Positions 51,313 through 59,293 of a stretch of DNA of 64,000 nt are shown here, piece after piece. Within the stretch, counting starts at the first letter, position 1. Each line of letters begins with the position of its first letter. Where the stretch lies: assembly GCF_003688915.1 (NCBI RefSeq), contig NZ_REFU01000001.1:2976001-3040000 (forward strand). The letters are read 5' to 3'. Source of the DNA: Rhodococcus sp. SBT000017 (lineage in GTDB: Bacteria; Actinomycetota; Actinomycetes; Mycobacteriales; Mycobacteriaceae). Below the pieces are notes generated by a model, which was given only the letters and a program-made list of their open reading frames with translations, searched no databases and was not told the DNA's origin. The translations under genes and the position numbers were made by a program.

Positions 51313-52542
51313 GTGAATGCCATCAGTCGACCGAACCGAGCTCGACGCGTCGGGGCCGCACTCGCGGCGTCCACCTGCGCGGTGACCGCGCTCGTCGGGT
51401 GCAGTTCCACACCCGAGCCCGAGCCCGCGACCACGCCCGCCGAGACGACGACCGCACCGGCCCCGCAGTACGACCTCACGGGAGTGCCGGGCACCGTTCT
51501 CGATTCCGAGGACTTCGGCGATCGATCGGCAGAGCTCTCCGACACCGGTGCCACGCTGTACCGATTCGTCTACGAGTCCACGTCGGGTGTCGACAATTCC
51601 CCCACGGCGGTCTCAGGAGTAGCAGCCGTTCCGGCAGGCACCCCGCCCGAGGGCGGTTGGCCGATCGTCGTCTACGGGCACGGCACCACCGGAGTGCAGG
51701 CCGATTGCGGACCGACCCTGTACCCCGACCTGCTCGGCTACCAATTCGCTGTGCAGGACTTCACCGAACTCGGATACGTCACCGTGCTGCCCGATTACCA
51801 GGGCCTGGGCACCGGCGGCGGCACCCACCCGTACCTGGAACCGCGCACCTCGGGACACAACATGATCGACGCGGCCCGCGCAGCCCAGAGCGCACTGCCC
51901 GACGTCTCCACGCGCTGGGCCGCTGTCGGCCTGTCGCAAGGTGGCCAAGCCGCCTGGGCTGCAAACGAACTCGCCGCTTCCTACGGTCAGGGCTTGGACC
52001 TGGTGGGATCGGTGTCACTGTCACCGCCGACCGACCTGAAGCCGCTGGTACATGCCGGAATGGACGGAACCCTCACCACACCGCAGAAAGAACTGATGCC
52101 GTCCGTGCTCTACGGCGCACAACAGGTCGATCCCTCGATCGACCCGAAGAACTACAGCGGCAGCGTCGCCGAAGAGAACAACGAGCTCCTGCTCACCTGC
52201 CAGGGTGGAGACGTCGAAGGCAAGGAGCGGGCCGTCGAGGCGATGGCACCGGACGAGTTCGCCGCTGACTCAGCGCAATCGGAGCAACAGCTGCTCGACG
52301 TGATCGATCGCTACACGCTCCCCCAGGTGCGAACCGAGGTGCCCATGTTCGTGGCCTACGGCGCGAAAGACGACATCGTGCTGCCGCAGTGGACCGCCGA
52401 CGGCGTCGAAAAGGCATGCGCCCTGGGCGATTCGGTCGTTGCGCAGGAACAGCCCGAACAGGGCCACGATGTCAGCGACGAGGCGGCCATGCAGTTCCTG
52501 GCTGCCGTGTTCGCAGGCCAATCGGTGCCCAGCACATGCTGA
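51313..52542 (+). CDS. Secretory lipase (LIP family) lipoprotein
   Basis: A 409-aa LIP-family lipase, close to the three in the polysaccharide locus. Signal peptide with lipobox A-L-V-G-C (Cys 30), a Pro/Thr/Glu-rich linker, HGTTG (about residue 120), nucleophile G-L-S-Q-G-G (about 203), Asp in YGAKDD (about 358) and His in EQGHDV (about 386). GTG 51313. The downstream hydrolase begins inside its last codons (7-nt overlap), so the two are co-expressed. Substrate unknown, probably an extracellular ester. Confidence 0.9.
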   Translation: MNAISRPNRARRVGAALAASTCAVTALVGCSSTPEPEPATTPAETTTAPAPQYDLTGVPGTVLDSEDFGDRSAELSDTGATLYRFVYESTSGVDNSPTAVSGVAAVPAGTPPEGGWPIVVYGHGTTGVQADCGPTLYPDLLGYQFAVQDFTELGYVTVLPDYQGLGTGGGTHPYLEPRTSGHNMIDAARAAQSALPDVSTRWAAVGLSQGGQAAWAANELAASYGQGLDLVGSVSLSPPTDLKPLVHAGMDGTLTTPQKELMPSVLYGAQQVDPSIDPKNYSGSVAEENNELLLTCQGGDVEGKERAVEAMAPDEFAADSAQSEQQLLDVIDRYTLPQVRTEVPMFVAYGAKDDIVLPQWTADGVEKACALGDSVVAQEQPEQGHDVSDEAAMQFLAAVFAGQSVPSTC

Positions 52543-53426
52543 CGACCGGCTCTGCGACGAAGAGAATCACCGAGTACATGCGCGACGGTTTCGTGTTCGA
52601 TGTGCTCGACCAGGGACCGCTCGACGGCCCGGTCGTGTTGCTGCTGCACGGATTTCCCGAGCGGGCATCGTCATGGTCTGCGGTGATGGCGATACTCAAC
52701 GATGCCGGGATGCGCACGATCGCCCCGGATCAGCGCGGCTACTCGCCGCGCGCTCGGCCGAAGCGGCGTCGCGACTATCGCGTCGGAGCGTTGGTGGACG
52801 ATGTGGTTGCCTTGATGGCGGTGATCGGAAGACCGGTTCACCTGGTCGGACACGATTGGGGAGCGAACATCGCCTGGGTCACCGCTGGCCGACACCCCCG
52901 ACTCGTTGCGTCGCTGACGGCGTTCTCGGTTCCGCACCCGGGTGCCTTCATGACTGCCCTGCTCACCTCGAAACAGTTCCGACTTTCCTGGTACTTCGCG
53001 TTCTTCCAGCTGCCGATCCTGCCCGAGCGATGGATGACGAGACCGGGCAAGAGGGCCGAGAAGTGGTACGAGAAAAGCGGAATGAGCGAATCCGATCTCG
53101 CCCGAACCGTGGAGGAGGTCGTCGACTACGGGTCCATGCACCACGCGATCACCTGGTACCGCGGACTGCCGTTCTCGAACCCGGGCATCGGCCGTCTGCG
53201 CATCACCGTGCCGACGTCGATGGTGTGGAGCGACGGAGACACGTTCATCGGACGATCCGCCGTCGAGGGTGCGCAACGCTACGTCGATGCCCACTACACA
53301 TTGACGGTGTTACCTGATGTGTCGCACTGGATTCCGACCCAAGCACCGGATGCCGCGGCCGCTGCGATCCTGACCAACGCCGAACTCGCAGTTACGCAGG
53401 GTTTCGGGTCCGATTCGTCTGCATAA
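52536..53426 (+). CDS. Epoxide-hydrolase-like alpha/beta hydrolase
   Basis: A 296-aa alpha/beta-fold hydrolase. HGFPERASSW (oxyanion loop, about residues 38-47), nucleophile elbow G-H-D-W-G-A with Asp (about 108-113) and SHWIPTQAPD with catalytic His (about 265). Asp rather than Ser as nucleophile plus HGFPE points to the epoxide hydrolase/haloalkane dehalogenase branch; the lid should carry Tyr residues (WYRG region). ATG 52536 overlaps the lipase end; an ATG at 52578 is an alternative. Cytoplasmic. Confidence 0.85.
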   Translation: MLTTGSATKRITEYMRDGFVFDVLDQGPLDGPVVLLLHGFPERASSWSAVMAILNDAGMRTIAPDQRGYSPRARPKRRRDYRVGALVDDVVALMAVIGRPVHLVGHDWGANIAWVTAGRHPRLVASLTAFSVPHPGAFMTALLTSKQFRLSWYFAFFQLPILPERWMTRPGKRAEKWYEKSGMSESDLARTVEEVVDYGSMHHAITWYRGLPFSNPGIGRLRITVPTSMVWSDGDTFIGRSAVEGAQRYVDAHYTLTVLPDVSHWIPTQAPDAAAAAILTNAELAVTQGFGSDSSA

Positions 53427-53448
53427 CTGCGAGCTCGTCGGCGCTGGA

Positions 53449-53889
53449 TCAGCTGGTCTGGGTCTCGATGGTTCGCTGCGTGTTGTCGTGGGCGATCTCG
53501 ATCTTGCGCGGCTTGGCACGGGCTGCGAGGGGAATCGTCACCGTCAGCACGCCGTTGTCGTACGACGCCGAAATCTTTTCCGCGTCGACACCGTCACCGA
53601 GCGAGAGCTGGCGGCGATACGTTCCGGCGAATCGCTCCGACGAAAGCCACTGCACGCCATCACTGGTGGGCGCGGTGCGATGCGCGGTCAACGTGAGAGT
53701 GCCACGATCGACGTCGACATCGATCGAGCCCGGATCGACACCGGGCAGATCCGCGTTGAGAACGTAGTGGTCATCGAGTTTGTACAAATCCATCGGCATG
53801 AACCTGGGTGCGCGGTCCGAACCACTGGTCGCGCCGAGCATCCCGGCAGCAATCGAGTCGAGGTCACGGAACGGATCGAAGCGAAGCAC
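53449..53889 (-). CDS. Hsp20/alpha-crystallin small heat-shock protein
   Basis: A 146-aa ATP-independent chaperone. Begins LRFDPFRDLD, then the alpha-crystallin domain (MPMDLYKLDDHYVLNADLPGV to about residue 125) with the conserved DNGVLTVTIP and a short C-terminal tail. GTG 53889 is chosen because AGGAGG (53898-53903) lies 8 nt before it, while the earlier GTG overlaps that ribosome site. A CIRCE element at 53960-53986, 71 nt upstream, shows heat control by HrcA. Confidence 0.92.
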   Translation of the reverse strand: MLRFDPFRDLDSIAAGMLGATSGSDRAPRFMPMDLYKLDDHYVLNADLPGVDPGSIDVDVDRGTLTLTAHRTAPTSDGVQWLSSERFAGTYRRQLSLGDGVDAEKISASYDNGVLTVTIPLAARAKPRKIEIAHDNTQRTIETQTS

Positions 53890-53959
53890 AGCAACCACCT
53901 CCTGTACGACGATGCGTCCGCCCCAGCGGCGGGCCGCCTCTCACTGTGCGAGACCCAAA

Positions 53960-53986
53960 TTAGCACTCTCCACCGGAGAGTGCCAA
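53960..53986. promoter_or_regulatory. CIRCE element (HrcA operator)
   Basis: TTAGCACTC-N9-GAGTGCCAA; the consensus is TTAGCACTC-N9-GAGTGCTAA, so one mismatch. Placed 71 nt before the hsp20 start codon, as expected for HrcA repression. Confidence 0.88.
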
Positions 53987-54000
53987 GAGGGAATTGCTAC

Positions 54001-54060
54001 GCAGTGGTGCGATTGAATGCCGTCCATGGCACTCGACCACACCACTGCCGCAGGCACTTA
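54001..54060. repeat. Palindromic dispersed element, copy 1
   Basis: GCAGTGGTG (54001-54009) pairs with CACCACTGC (54040-54048), with an inner TGCC/GGCA pair. The 32-bp right part (54029-54060) recurs at 55369-55400 with two mismatches. The element ends on the TAA of a short minus-strand frame (54058-54147, 29 aa), just as copy 2 ends on the stop of the HadA/HadB-type gene. Confidence 0.6.
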
Positions 54061-54215
54061 CAGGCGTTCGACGATGGTGGCGTTCGACAGGCCGCCCAGC
54101 GTCACCGACAAGAATGGCTCGGAAGTGAACGAGCTCAGAGTGCGCATCGCGTAGCCGCCGCTATTCGAATCGGAGAAGCGCCCGCACAGCGTGCACGACG
54201 CGTAGCCTGCTGCTC

Positions 54216-54380
54216 ATGGGCGATGATCGGAGTGCTGCAGCGGAGGCCGATCCGCGAGCCAAGTGGCGGAAGCTACCGGGCAGCGTGGAACCAACCCAGG
54301 AGGGCCAGGCGCTGGAGTCGGACGCGTCGCTATGGGACCGCACTCCCAAGTACGATCCGAACACGGGGATAGTCCACTGA
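54216..54380 (+). CDS. Small acidic/polar protein, 54 aa, unknown
   Basis: A 54-aa frame from ATG 54216 to TGA 54378-54380: starts MGDDRSAAAEADPRAKWRKL and ends WDRTPKYDPNTGIVH. The composition is hydrophilic and balanced, with little shadow character, and the gene at 54394 begins 13 nt behind it, so I take it as real. No family recognised; it may be disordered. Confidence 0.5.
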   Translation: MGDDRSAAAEADPRAKWRKLPGSVEPTQEGQALESDASLWDRTPKYDPNTGIVH

Positions 54381-54393
54381 GCGAGTCATCCTG

Positions 54394-54888
54394 ATGCGCT
54401 GGACCGCAATAGTTTTCGGTCTGACCCTGGCCACAGCGTTGTCATTTCTGTGGCACTTCGCCGCGCCCCTTGCGCCCTTCGACCCAGCGGCTATCTCCGG
54501 CGAGTCCGGAAGCATATCGATCCTCGGTTATGCGCAACTGTTCACCGAACAGGGTCCGCCGTGGTTTCCGTCGTCGCTCGTCATCAGCGCGCTGACACTC
54601 TGCACGGTTGCAGCGGCAGCATGGATTCGCAGATCTCGGCAGTCGCTGTTCTGGTGGCCCTTGCCGATTTCGGTGTTTCTGGGAGGTTCCTTGTGGGCCG
54701 CCGCCACCGTCAGTCCTCCGCCGGTCTCCGGCATTGCCTTGGTTCACCCCGACTCGCTGGCCGCGCAGATGTCGGAGTCGCCGCTGTTCAGAGAGTCGAG
54801 TCTCGTATTCTTGACCGAATGCCTGACGGCGTCGATCGTGATCGGTGCCGTGTTCGCCGGCATCCAACACATAGTCGACCGGCGCTGA
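54394..54888 (+). CDS. Small membrane protein, unknown
   Basis: A 164-aa protein with four hydrophobic segments (about residues 5-25, 60-78, 85-103 and 138-156) and an extracytoplasmic loop after the first (PAAISGESGSISILGYAQL). No known family. It follows the 54-aa gene by 13 nt and probably shares its transcript. Confidence 0.62.
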   Translation: MRWTAIVFGLTLATALSFLWHFAAPLAPFDPAAISGESGSISILGYAQLFTEQGPPWFPSSLVISALTLCTVAAAAWIRRSRQSLFWWPLPISVFLGGSLWAAATVSPPPVSGIALVHPDSLAAQMSESPLFRESSLVFLTECLTASIVIGAVFAGIQHIVDRR

Positions 54889-55058
54889 CGCCATCGACGA
54901 ACAGGGCTCCCGCCGGATCGAGATCGCCTGGCATTGTGCGAAGCCCCGCGATGCGGTCAACTGTTTCTTAAGGATCGGCCCAATCAGCAATGGTGTTGCC
55001 GCGCATGCGGGAATCGCGCACGTGCGGCCCGACACCACGCAAAGGAGAAGCGCGTATC

Positions 55059-55136
55059 ATGAACATTTCGGTACGCCAGGTGGTACTCGACTGCACGGAC
55101 GCTCGCCGAGTTCAGCCGACACATTTACGCCCCTAG
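55059..55136 (+). pseudogene. Remnant of VOC/glyoxalase-family gene start
   Basis: Good ribosome site AAGGAG, then ATG 55059 and MNISVRQVVLDCTDARR, which matches the usual opening of glyoxalase-fold proteins (VxLDCxDxxxLAEFY). Reading stops after 25 codons. The expected next residues LAEF appear in the +1 frame directly behind, so a frameshift followed by decay or deletion removed the rest. The gene-poor gap 54889-55397 holds nothing else that looks coding. Confidence 0.4.
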
Positions 55137-55159
55137 CAGCAATCCACACCCCCCCGTAG

Positions 55160-55197
55160 GGGGCGTAGATTCCGAACCGGGGCGTAGATTGCGACCC
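55160..55197. repeat. Two 19-bp tandem iterons GGGGCGTAGATT-NCGA-NCC
   Basis: 55160-55178 and 55179-55197 differ at two positions. A third, inverted and partial copy (GGGGCGTAAAT on the minus strand) lies at 55121-55133. No gene reads from here; function unknown. Confidence 0.6.
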
Positions 55198-55342
55198 CAC
55201 CCACACATCCACTCCCCCACCTGCACATCAGCTCCCCAGATATGGATACCCGACGCCGATCGGAGTCAGAAATCCAAAACCGGGGAGCCGATCCGCGGCG
55301 AAGGCGACCACGCCCACCAACTCGCCAGTCAGCCGGGCATCG

Positions 55343-55400
55343 AGTGGTGTGGTCAAGTGCCGCCCGGGGCACTCAACCACACCACTGCCGCAGGCACTCA
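55343..55400. repeat. Palindromic dispersed element, copy 2
   Basis: A 19-bp near-perfect stem (AGTGGTGTGGT-CA-AGTGCC against GGCACT-CA-ACCACACCACT, 55343-55386) with a 6-nt loop; its right part repeats 54029-54060. It abuts and includes the TGA (55398-55400) of the HadA/HadB-type gene, so it may work as terminator of that gene while being a mobile REP-like unit. Confidence 0.65.
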
Positions 55401-56513
55401 GCCCAATTGCACTGTTGCCGTAGCGCGGTGACCGAAGATTCGCTTGCCCTCGAATGTCGCGCCCAGTGAGATCACTGCAGTACGCGTCGCCTCGTCCTTG
55501 GACTTGATCTTGCCGGTGAAGACGATTTCGGCGGCCTTGTGGGTGTCCACAGGGATCGGGGTGGTGAAGCGGACGGTGTAGTCCTTCACAGCGCCCGGGT
55601 CGCCGAGCCACTCGGTGATGTAACCGCCGCCGACGCCCATCGTGAGCATCCCGTGGGCCAGCACGTTCTCGAGATCGATCAGCTTGGCGAACTGCTCGCT
55701 CCAGTGAATCGGGTTCGCATCGCCTGCCACGCCCGCGTAGTTGACCAGATCACCGCGGGTCAGGCGCACCGTGCGCGACGGCAGTTCGTCTCCGACGTTG
55801 ACGTCGTCGAACTTCTGCGTCGGCCGACCCCGGTACTCCTCGATGATCAGCGGCTCGTGTTCCTGCGGAGTGGACAGTGTGTCGCTCTCGCCGGAATCGG
55901 CACCGCTGACATCTGTCGTCGCGCCGAACATCACCAGATTCTGCGCGGACTCGGAGATGGCCGGATCGATCTCGCCGGACCGACCGACGAGGAGCGTGGT
56001 GTACGTGGTTTGCACCAGCTCGTTCTTCTGATTGGACACGACGTTCTTGGTCACCATCATGTCGCGACCCATGACCGTCTTGAACGAGTCGAGCGAGACA
56101 TCGCATGTCAGTTGGTCGCCGGCGAGGATCGGCTTCTGGAACACCAGCACCTGATCGGTCTGCAGAATCTGGCTCAGGTCGTAGCCCTCGGCGATGGACT
56201 GCAGAAGCTTCCTCTGCGCGAGGGTGCCGACCAGCGACATGAACGTCAGCGGTGCGACGAGGGCGCTGTGACCCAGCGCAGCCGCGGCGTCACCGTCCCA
56301 GTGGGCGGGGTGGAAGTCCTGGACGGCGCGGGCATATTCACGGACCTTTTCGCGGCCCACCTCGTAGTAGTCCTCGGTGCGGTAGTGATAACCGACCATG
56401 CTCCGAGCATGTTCTGCCGGATCGAATGCTTCCCCGTCGGTTGCTGCCGTACCGGACTCCGCTACCTGCTCTGCCACTGTTGTCCCACCGTCTCGTACCC
56501 CACTGTTCACCAT
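55398..56513 (-). CDS. Fused HadA/HadB-type (3R)-hydroxyacyl dehydratase (MaoC family)
   Basis: A 371-aa double hot-dog protein. The N-terminal half matches HadA/FAS1-like dehydratase domains (VGYHYRTEDYYEVGREKVREYARAV, about residues 40-64, seen in parts); the C-terminal half is a MaoC domain with the hydratase motif GDANPIHWSEQFA (Asp/His, about residue 268). In mycobacteria HadA and HadB are separate subunits of the FAS-II dehydratase that makes mycolic acids; a fusion is the form expected in Rhodococcus-type organisms. ATG 56513. The gene end lies in a palindromic repeat. Confidence 0.88.
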   Translation of the reverse strand: MVNSGVRDGGTTVAEQVAESGTAATDGEAFDPAEHARSMVGYHYRTEDYYEVGREKVREYARAVQDFHPAHWDGDAAAALGHSALVAPLTFMSLVGTLAQRKLLQSIAEGYDLSQILQTDQVLVFQKPILAGDQLTCDVSLDSFKTVMGRDMMVTKNVVSNQKNELVQTTYTTLLVGRSGEIDPAISESAQNLVMFGATTDVSGADSGESDTLSTPQEHEPLIIEEYRGRPTQKFDDVNVGDELPSRTVRLTRGDLVNYAGVAGDANPIHWSEQFAKLIDLENVLAHGMLTMGVGGGYITEWLGDPGAVKDYTVRFTTPIPVDTHKAAEIVFTGKIKSKDEATRTAVISLGATFEGKRIFGHRATATVQLG

Positions 56514-56563
56514 TACCCGAGCAACTTACCGAACAACGGCGTTCGTTGGCCAGGCCGGAGGGT

Positions 56564-57532
56564 TCAAGCCGAGCGGTGTCGCGGAGAGTCGTGGTAGCCC
56601 ACCATGCCCACCATCGAGGCGTGTTGCGACGGCGCAACGTTGGCGATCGTGGCACCACGCGGGCGATGTCGACGCGACGCGACCGCGTCGACGGCCATCA
56701 GAGCCGCACCGTGCGCGGTGAGGGACTCCGGATTGGCCGGCGCAACGACCGGCAGCAGCAGATCACGACGAAACAGGCGCCGCAGCGTCGGGATGTTGGC
56801 GCAGCCGCCGACCATCACCAGGGCGTTCACGGCGCAGGGTGCGTCGACGATGACACTGGCCACCCAGTCCTCCAAAGAGCGAATACTGCGCTCGAGGACA
56901 TCGTCGAAGGTATTGCGCCACAACCTGACAGGACCACCGATGAAGGGTCCGGCAACTTCCGCCACCCGCAGTCGAGAAAGCTGCTCGCGTGCCGTGCGGA
57001 CCGACACCGCCAATTCTGCGCGGGCGTGATCGGACGTCAACTCGTCCGCTCCGTACGTCGAGAGCAAGTAGCGGGCGAGCTGCTCGTCGCAGCTGTTGCC
57101 TCCGAACAGCGTGGTGCGCACCGAACTGAAGACCGTACCGCTGGCCGGGTCTGCGACGGACACCGTGGTGCCGGATGCCCCGACGTCACAGACCGCGACG
57201 GTGCGAGCGCCCTCGAGCTGGCCCGTGCCCCACAGATACCGCAGCTGAGCACCGAGTTCGGAAGCGACCAGCAGGCGATCGGCCTCGTAGGTGGAGTAGG
57301 CGGACGTCCGCGCGCGAGCACCGGGATCGTCGGGTACGGCCAACACGATGTCGGTTCGGTCGACCATCTGGTCGCGTGACATGGAGTCCAGCAAGTCGAT
57401 GGCGACCTGCAGGTGGTCGTCAGGATCGAACGAGTGAACGATGTGGGCCGACCGCACCGACTCGTCGATCGCATCGACTGCGACCCCTCGGGCAGTGGCG
57501 GAACCCACCGAAACACCAAGGACTGTTCTCAT
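56564..57532 (-). CDS. Hsp70/actin-like ATPase-fold protein without substrate domain
   Basis: A 322-aa protein with the Hsp70-type ATPase layout but no substrate-binding domain. First phosphate loop VSVGSATARGVAVD (residues about 7-20), second CDVGASGTTVSV (about 146-157), adenosine loop VMVGGCANIPTLRRLF (about 258-273). The usual connect residues are partly changed, so ATP hydrolysis may be weak. No membrane segment; cytoplasmic. ATG 57532. It shares the DVGASGT block with the membrane-anchored relative at 60792-62384 and lies 140 bp from the ANTAR gene in front. Confidence 0.78.
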   Translation of the reverse strand: MRTVLGVSVGSATARGVAVDAIDESVRSAHIVHSFDPDDHLQVAIDLLDSMSRDQMVDRTDIVLAVPDDPGARARTSAYSTYEADRLLVASELGAQLRYLWGTGQLEGARTVAVCDVGASGTTVSVADPASGTVFSSVRTTLFGGNSCDEQLARYLLSTYGADELTSDHARAELAVSVRTAREQLSRLRVAEVAGPFIGGPVRLWRNTFDDVLERSIRSLEDWVASVIVDAPCAVNALVMVGGCANIPTLRRLFRRDLLLPVVAPANPESLTAHGAALMAVDAVASRRHRPRGATIANVAPSQHASMVGMVGYHDSPRHRSA

Positions 57533-57672
57533 GATTCCTCGACTCGACTGGCTACTCCGACCTGCCGATAGTAGCCGCCGAACCGCCGTCTGGACAGCAA
57601 TCTCGGTATTTGAATGAACTTTCGGTTTGTTTTGGGAGATATAACAAGCAGCGAAACTCGTACAGTCCGATC

Positions 57673-57960
57673 TCAGGCGACGTGATCGTAAGGATCTCGA
57701 CGGTCCGCCAGCAGTGGACCCCACTCCTCCTGCGCCGACGACATCGCCGCACAGGCGACACCGTTGGCCGAGTCCATCCCACGCGCGGCCGCGACGATGG
57801 AGCGGGCGGACTGCACGAGCGAGACATCGAAGCGGAAGCTGTGCGCCGCCAATTCGGCGAACGCATCCTCAGGGCTACAGCCACGCAGCGCGATGAGAAC
57901 ACCCACTGCCCTGTCGATGGTCGTGCGGGTCACCGGTTCTGCTGCGGAATGTTCGGTCAT
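57673..57960 (-). CDS. ANTAR-domain RNA-binding protein
   Basis: A 95-aa protein made almost only of an ANTAR domain: IDRAVGVLIALRGCSPEDAFAELAAHSFRFDVSLVQSARSIV (about residues 15-56, seen in parts), with the conserved small residues and Ala/Arg of the three-helix bundle. ANTAR proteins bind paired hexaloop RNA hairpins and stop terminators from forming. No GAF or receiver partner domain is attached, which is unusual: such short ANTAR proteins need another sensor. It lies between two Hsp70-like genes. Confidence 0.82.
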   Translation of the reverse strand: MTEHSAAEPVTRTTIDRAVGVLIALRGCSPEDAFAELAAHSFRFDVSLVQSARSIVAAARGMDSANGVACAAMSSAQEEWGPLLADRRDPYDHVA

Positions 57961-58111
57961 CGAATACTCACCGTCTACTGGTCGATCACTCGATGGTAGC
58001 GACGGGTGAGCAGAAGTTCAGGTGTCCGAGTCGAATTCACATACCCGTCACGCGAAGGACTTGTACAAGTATCAAAACCGCTCGCTCACAATGCAATCAA
58101 CGGATCGAGGG

Positions 58112-59212
58112 CTATTCGACCGGATCTGCCGGCGGTTCTCCAACGGTGGTGGGGTCGGTGGTCTCCGGAACCTCGGTGGTCGGCTCGGCCGGGTCCGTGG
58201 ACGGCACCTCGGTTTCGGGTTCCGGCTCGGGCGGGGGATCGACGGTCGACGTTTCCTCGCCACCCGAGTCGCCACCCGAGTCACCACCCGAGTCGCCACC
58301 CGAGTCGCCACCGCCGGAATCACCGCCGGAATCACCGCCACCGGAGTTGCCCCCGCCGGGTCTGCCGCCACCCGAATCGACGGCACCAGCATCGACGGCA
58401 CCCGAATCGACGCGACCGGAGTTGCCGCCACCCGACGACGCCTCGACGTACGGAGTGGGGACCGAACCCGCAGTGGGTGCTGCACTCCAGGTACCGACCG
58501 GCATCGGCCCGTACGCGGGGACCTCGAGCAACCCGGTGTCGACGGACGGAATCGCCGACGGGTCGGTAGAGGGGACCGCCGAATCGGCGACCACCACCGC
58601 CGAGGACGCGGCTTCGTTGTTTCCGCTCGACGGGACCTCGGCAACATCGGCGGTATCGACCACGGAACTCTGCGTCGGATCGGACGCCGCCAGAGCCCAC
58701 ACGGTGGCTCCGCTCAGTGCCGCGAGAACCGCGACGCCCAACCCGATCATCGTCAGTCTCGCGCTGCGGGGTGTACCGGCCACATCGCTGCCGGAACCAC
58801 TCCGGTCCTCGTCACCCGTCGCATTCGGAACGGCCACCGGCTCGGCGAGGGCGGCCTTGGCTCCGATCAGTGCCGCTGCAATTCCCAATGGAACCGCGGA
58901 GTTCAACCGCGGATCTCCGGCATCCACCACCCCGACGTCGTGAACATCGTGGGCGGCCAGAGCGGCGCAAACGGTCCCGCAGAGCGCGATGCTGTCGCAG
59001 ACCACCCCGGAACCGCTGATCAGCAGGTCGTTCTGGGCCGCCTGCACCCTCATGATTCCGAGCATCGTCGTGACGGCGTCACCGACACCCCCGGGAACCG
59101 AGGAGACGGAGACGGTGCGAGTGGAAATGGGGCCGAGCTCGGGTAGATCGGCCTCGACCAATGCAGCAGATATTTCGTCGTCACCGACGTGCACCCCGAG
59201 CGCAATGGCCAT
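58112..59212 (-). CDS. Single-pass membrane protein with degenerate ATPase-like head and Gly-Ser-Asp tail
   Basis: A 366-aa protein. Residues 1-130 begin MAIALGVHVGDDEISAALVE, which recalls the first loop of the neighbouring Hsp70-like proteins but lacks the rest of the ATPase; it may be a DUF7159-like domain. One membrane helix follows (about 152-172, MIGLGVAVLAALSGATVWAL), then an outer region ending in GGDSGG repeats (about 295-330) and a Pro/Glu/Thr tail. The tail is low complexity, from tandem 9- and 12-bp repeats at about 58260-58340. Same architecture as 60792-62384. Confidence 0.7.
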   Translation of the reverse strand: MAIALGVHVGDDEISAALVEADLPELGPISTRTVSVSSVPGGVGDAVTTMLGIMRVQAAQNDLLISGSGVVCDSIALCGTVCAALAAHDVHDVGVVDAGDPRLNSAVPLGIAAALIGAKAALAEPVAVPNATGDEDRSGSGSDVAGTPRSARLTMIGLGVAVLAALSGATVWALAASDPTQSSVVDTADVAEVPSSGNNEAASSAVVVADSAVPSTDPSAIPSVDTGLLEVPAYGPMPVGTWSAAPTAGSVPTPYVEASSGGGNSGRVDSGAVDAGAVDSGGGRPGGGNSGGGDSGGDSGGGDSGGDSGGDSGGDSGGEETSTVDPPPEPEPETEVPSTDPAEPTTEVPETTDPTTVGEPPADPVE

Positions 59213-59293
59213 GATCGTCGACTCCCCCGAATTCGATTCGGGCTCAGAGTACCCTTCGGGTCTCGAATCGGGGAATCATCCCGGTTTCGCTGA

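Noticed and set aside
54058..54147. Minus-strand 29-aa frame (MRTLSSFTSEPFLSVTLGG and on) as a gene
   Set aside because: The peptide looks protein-like but no ribosome site is seen and it is very short; kept only as context for the palindromic element.
54889..55397. Insertion sequence or prophage remnant in the gene-poor gap
   Set aside because: No transposase or integrase fragment and no terminal inverted repeats with target duplication; only the repeats described.
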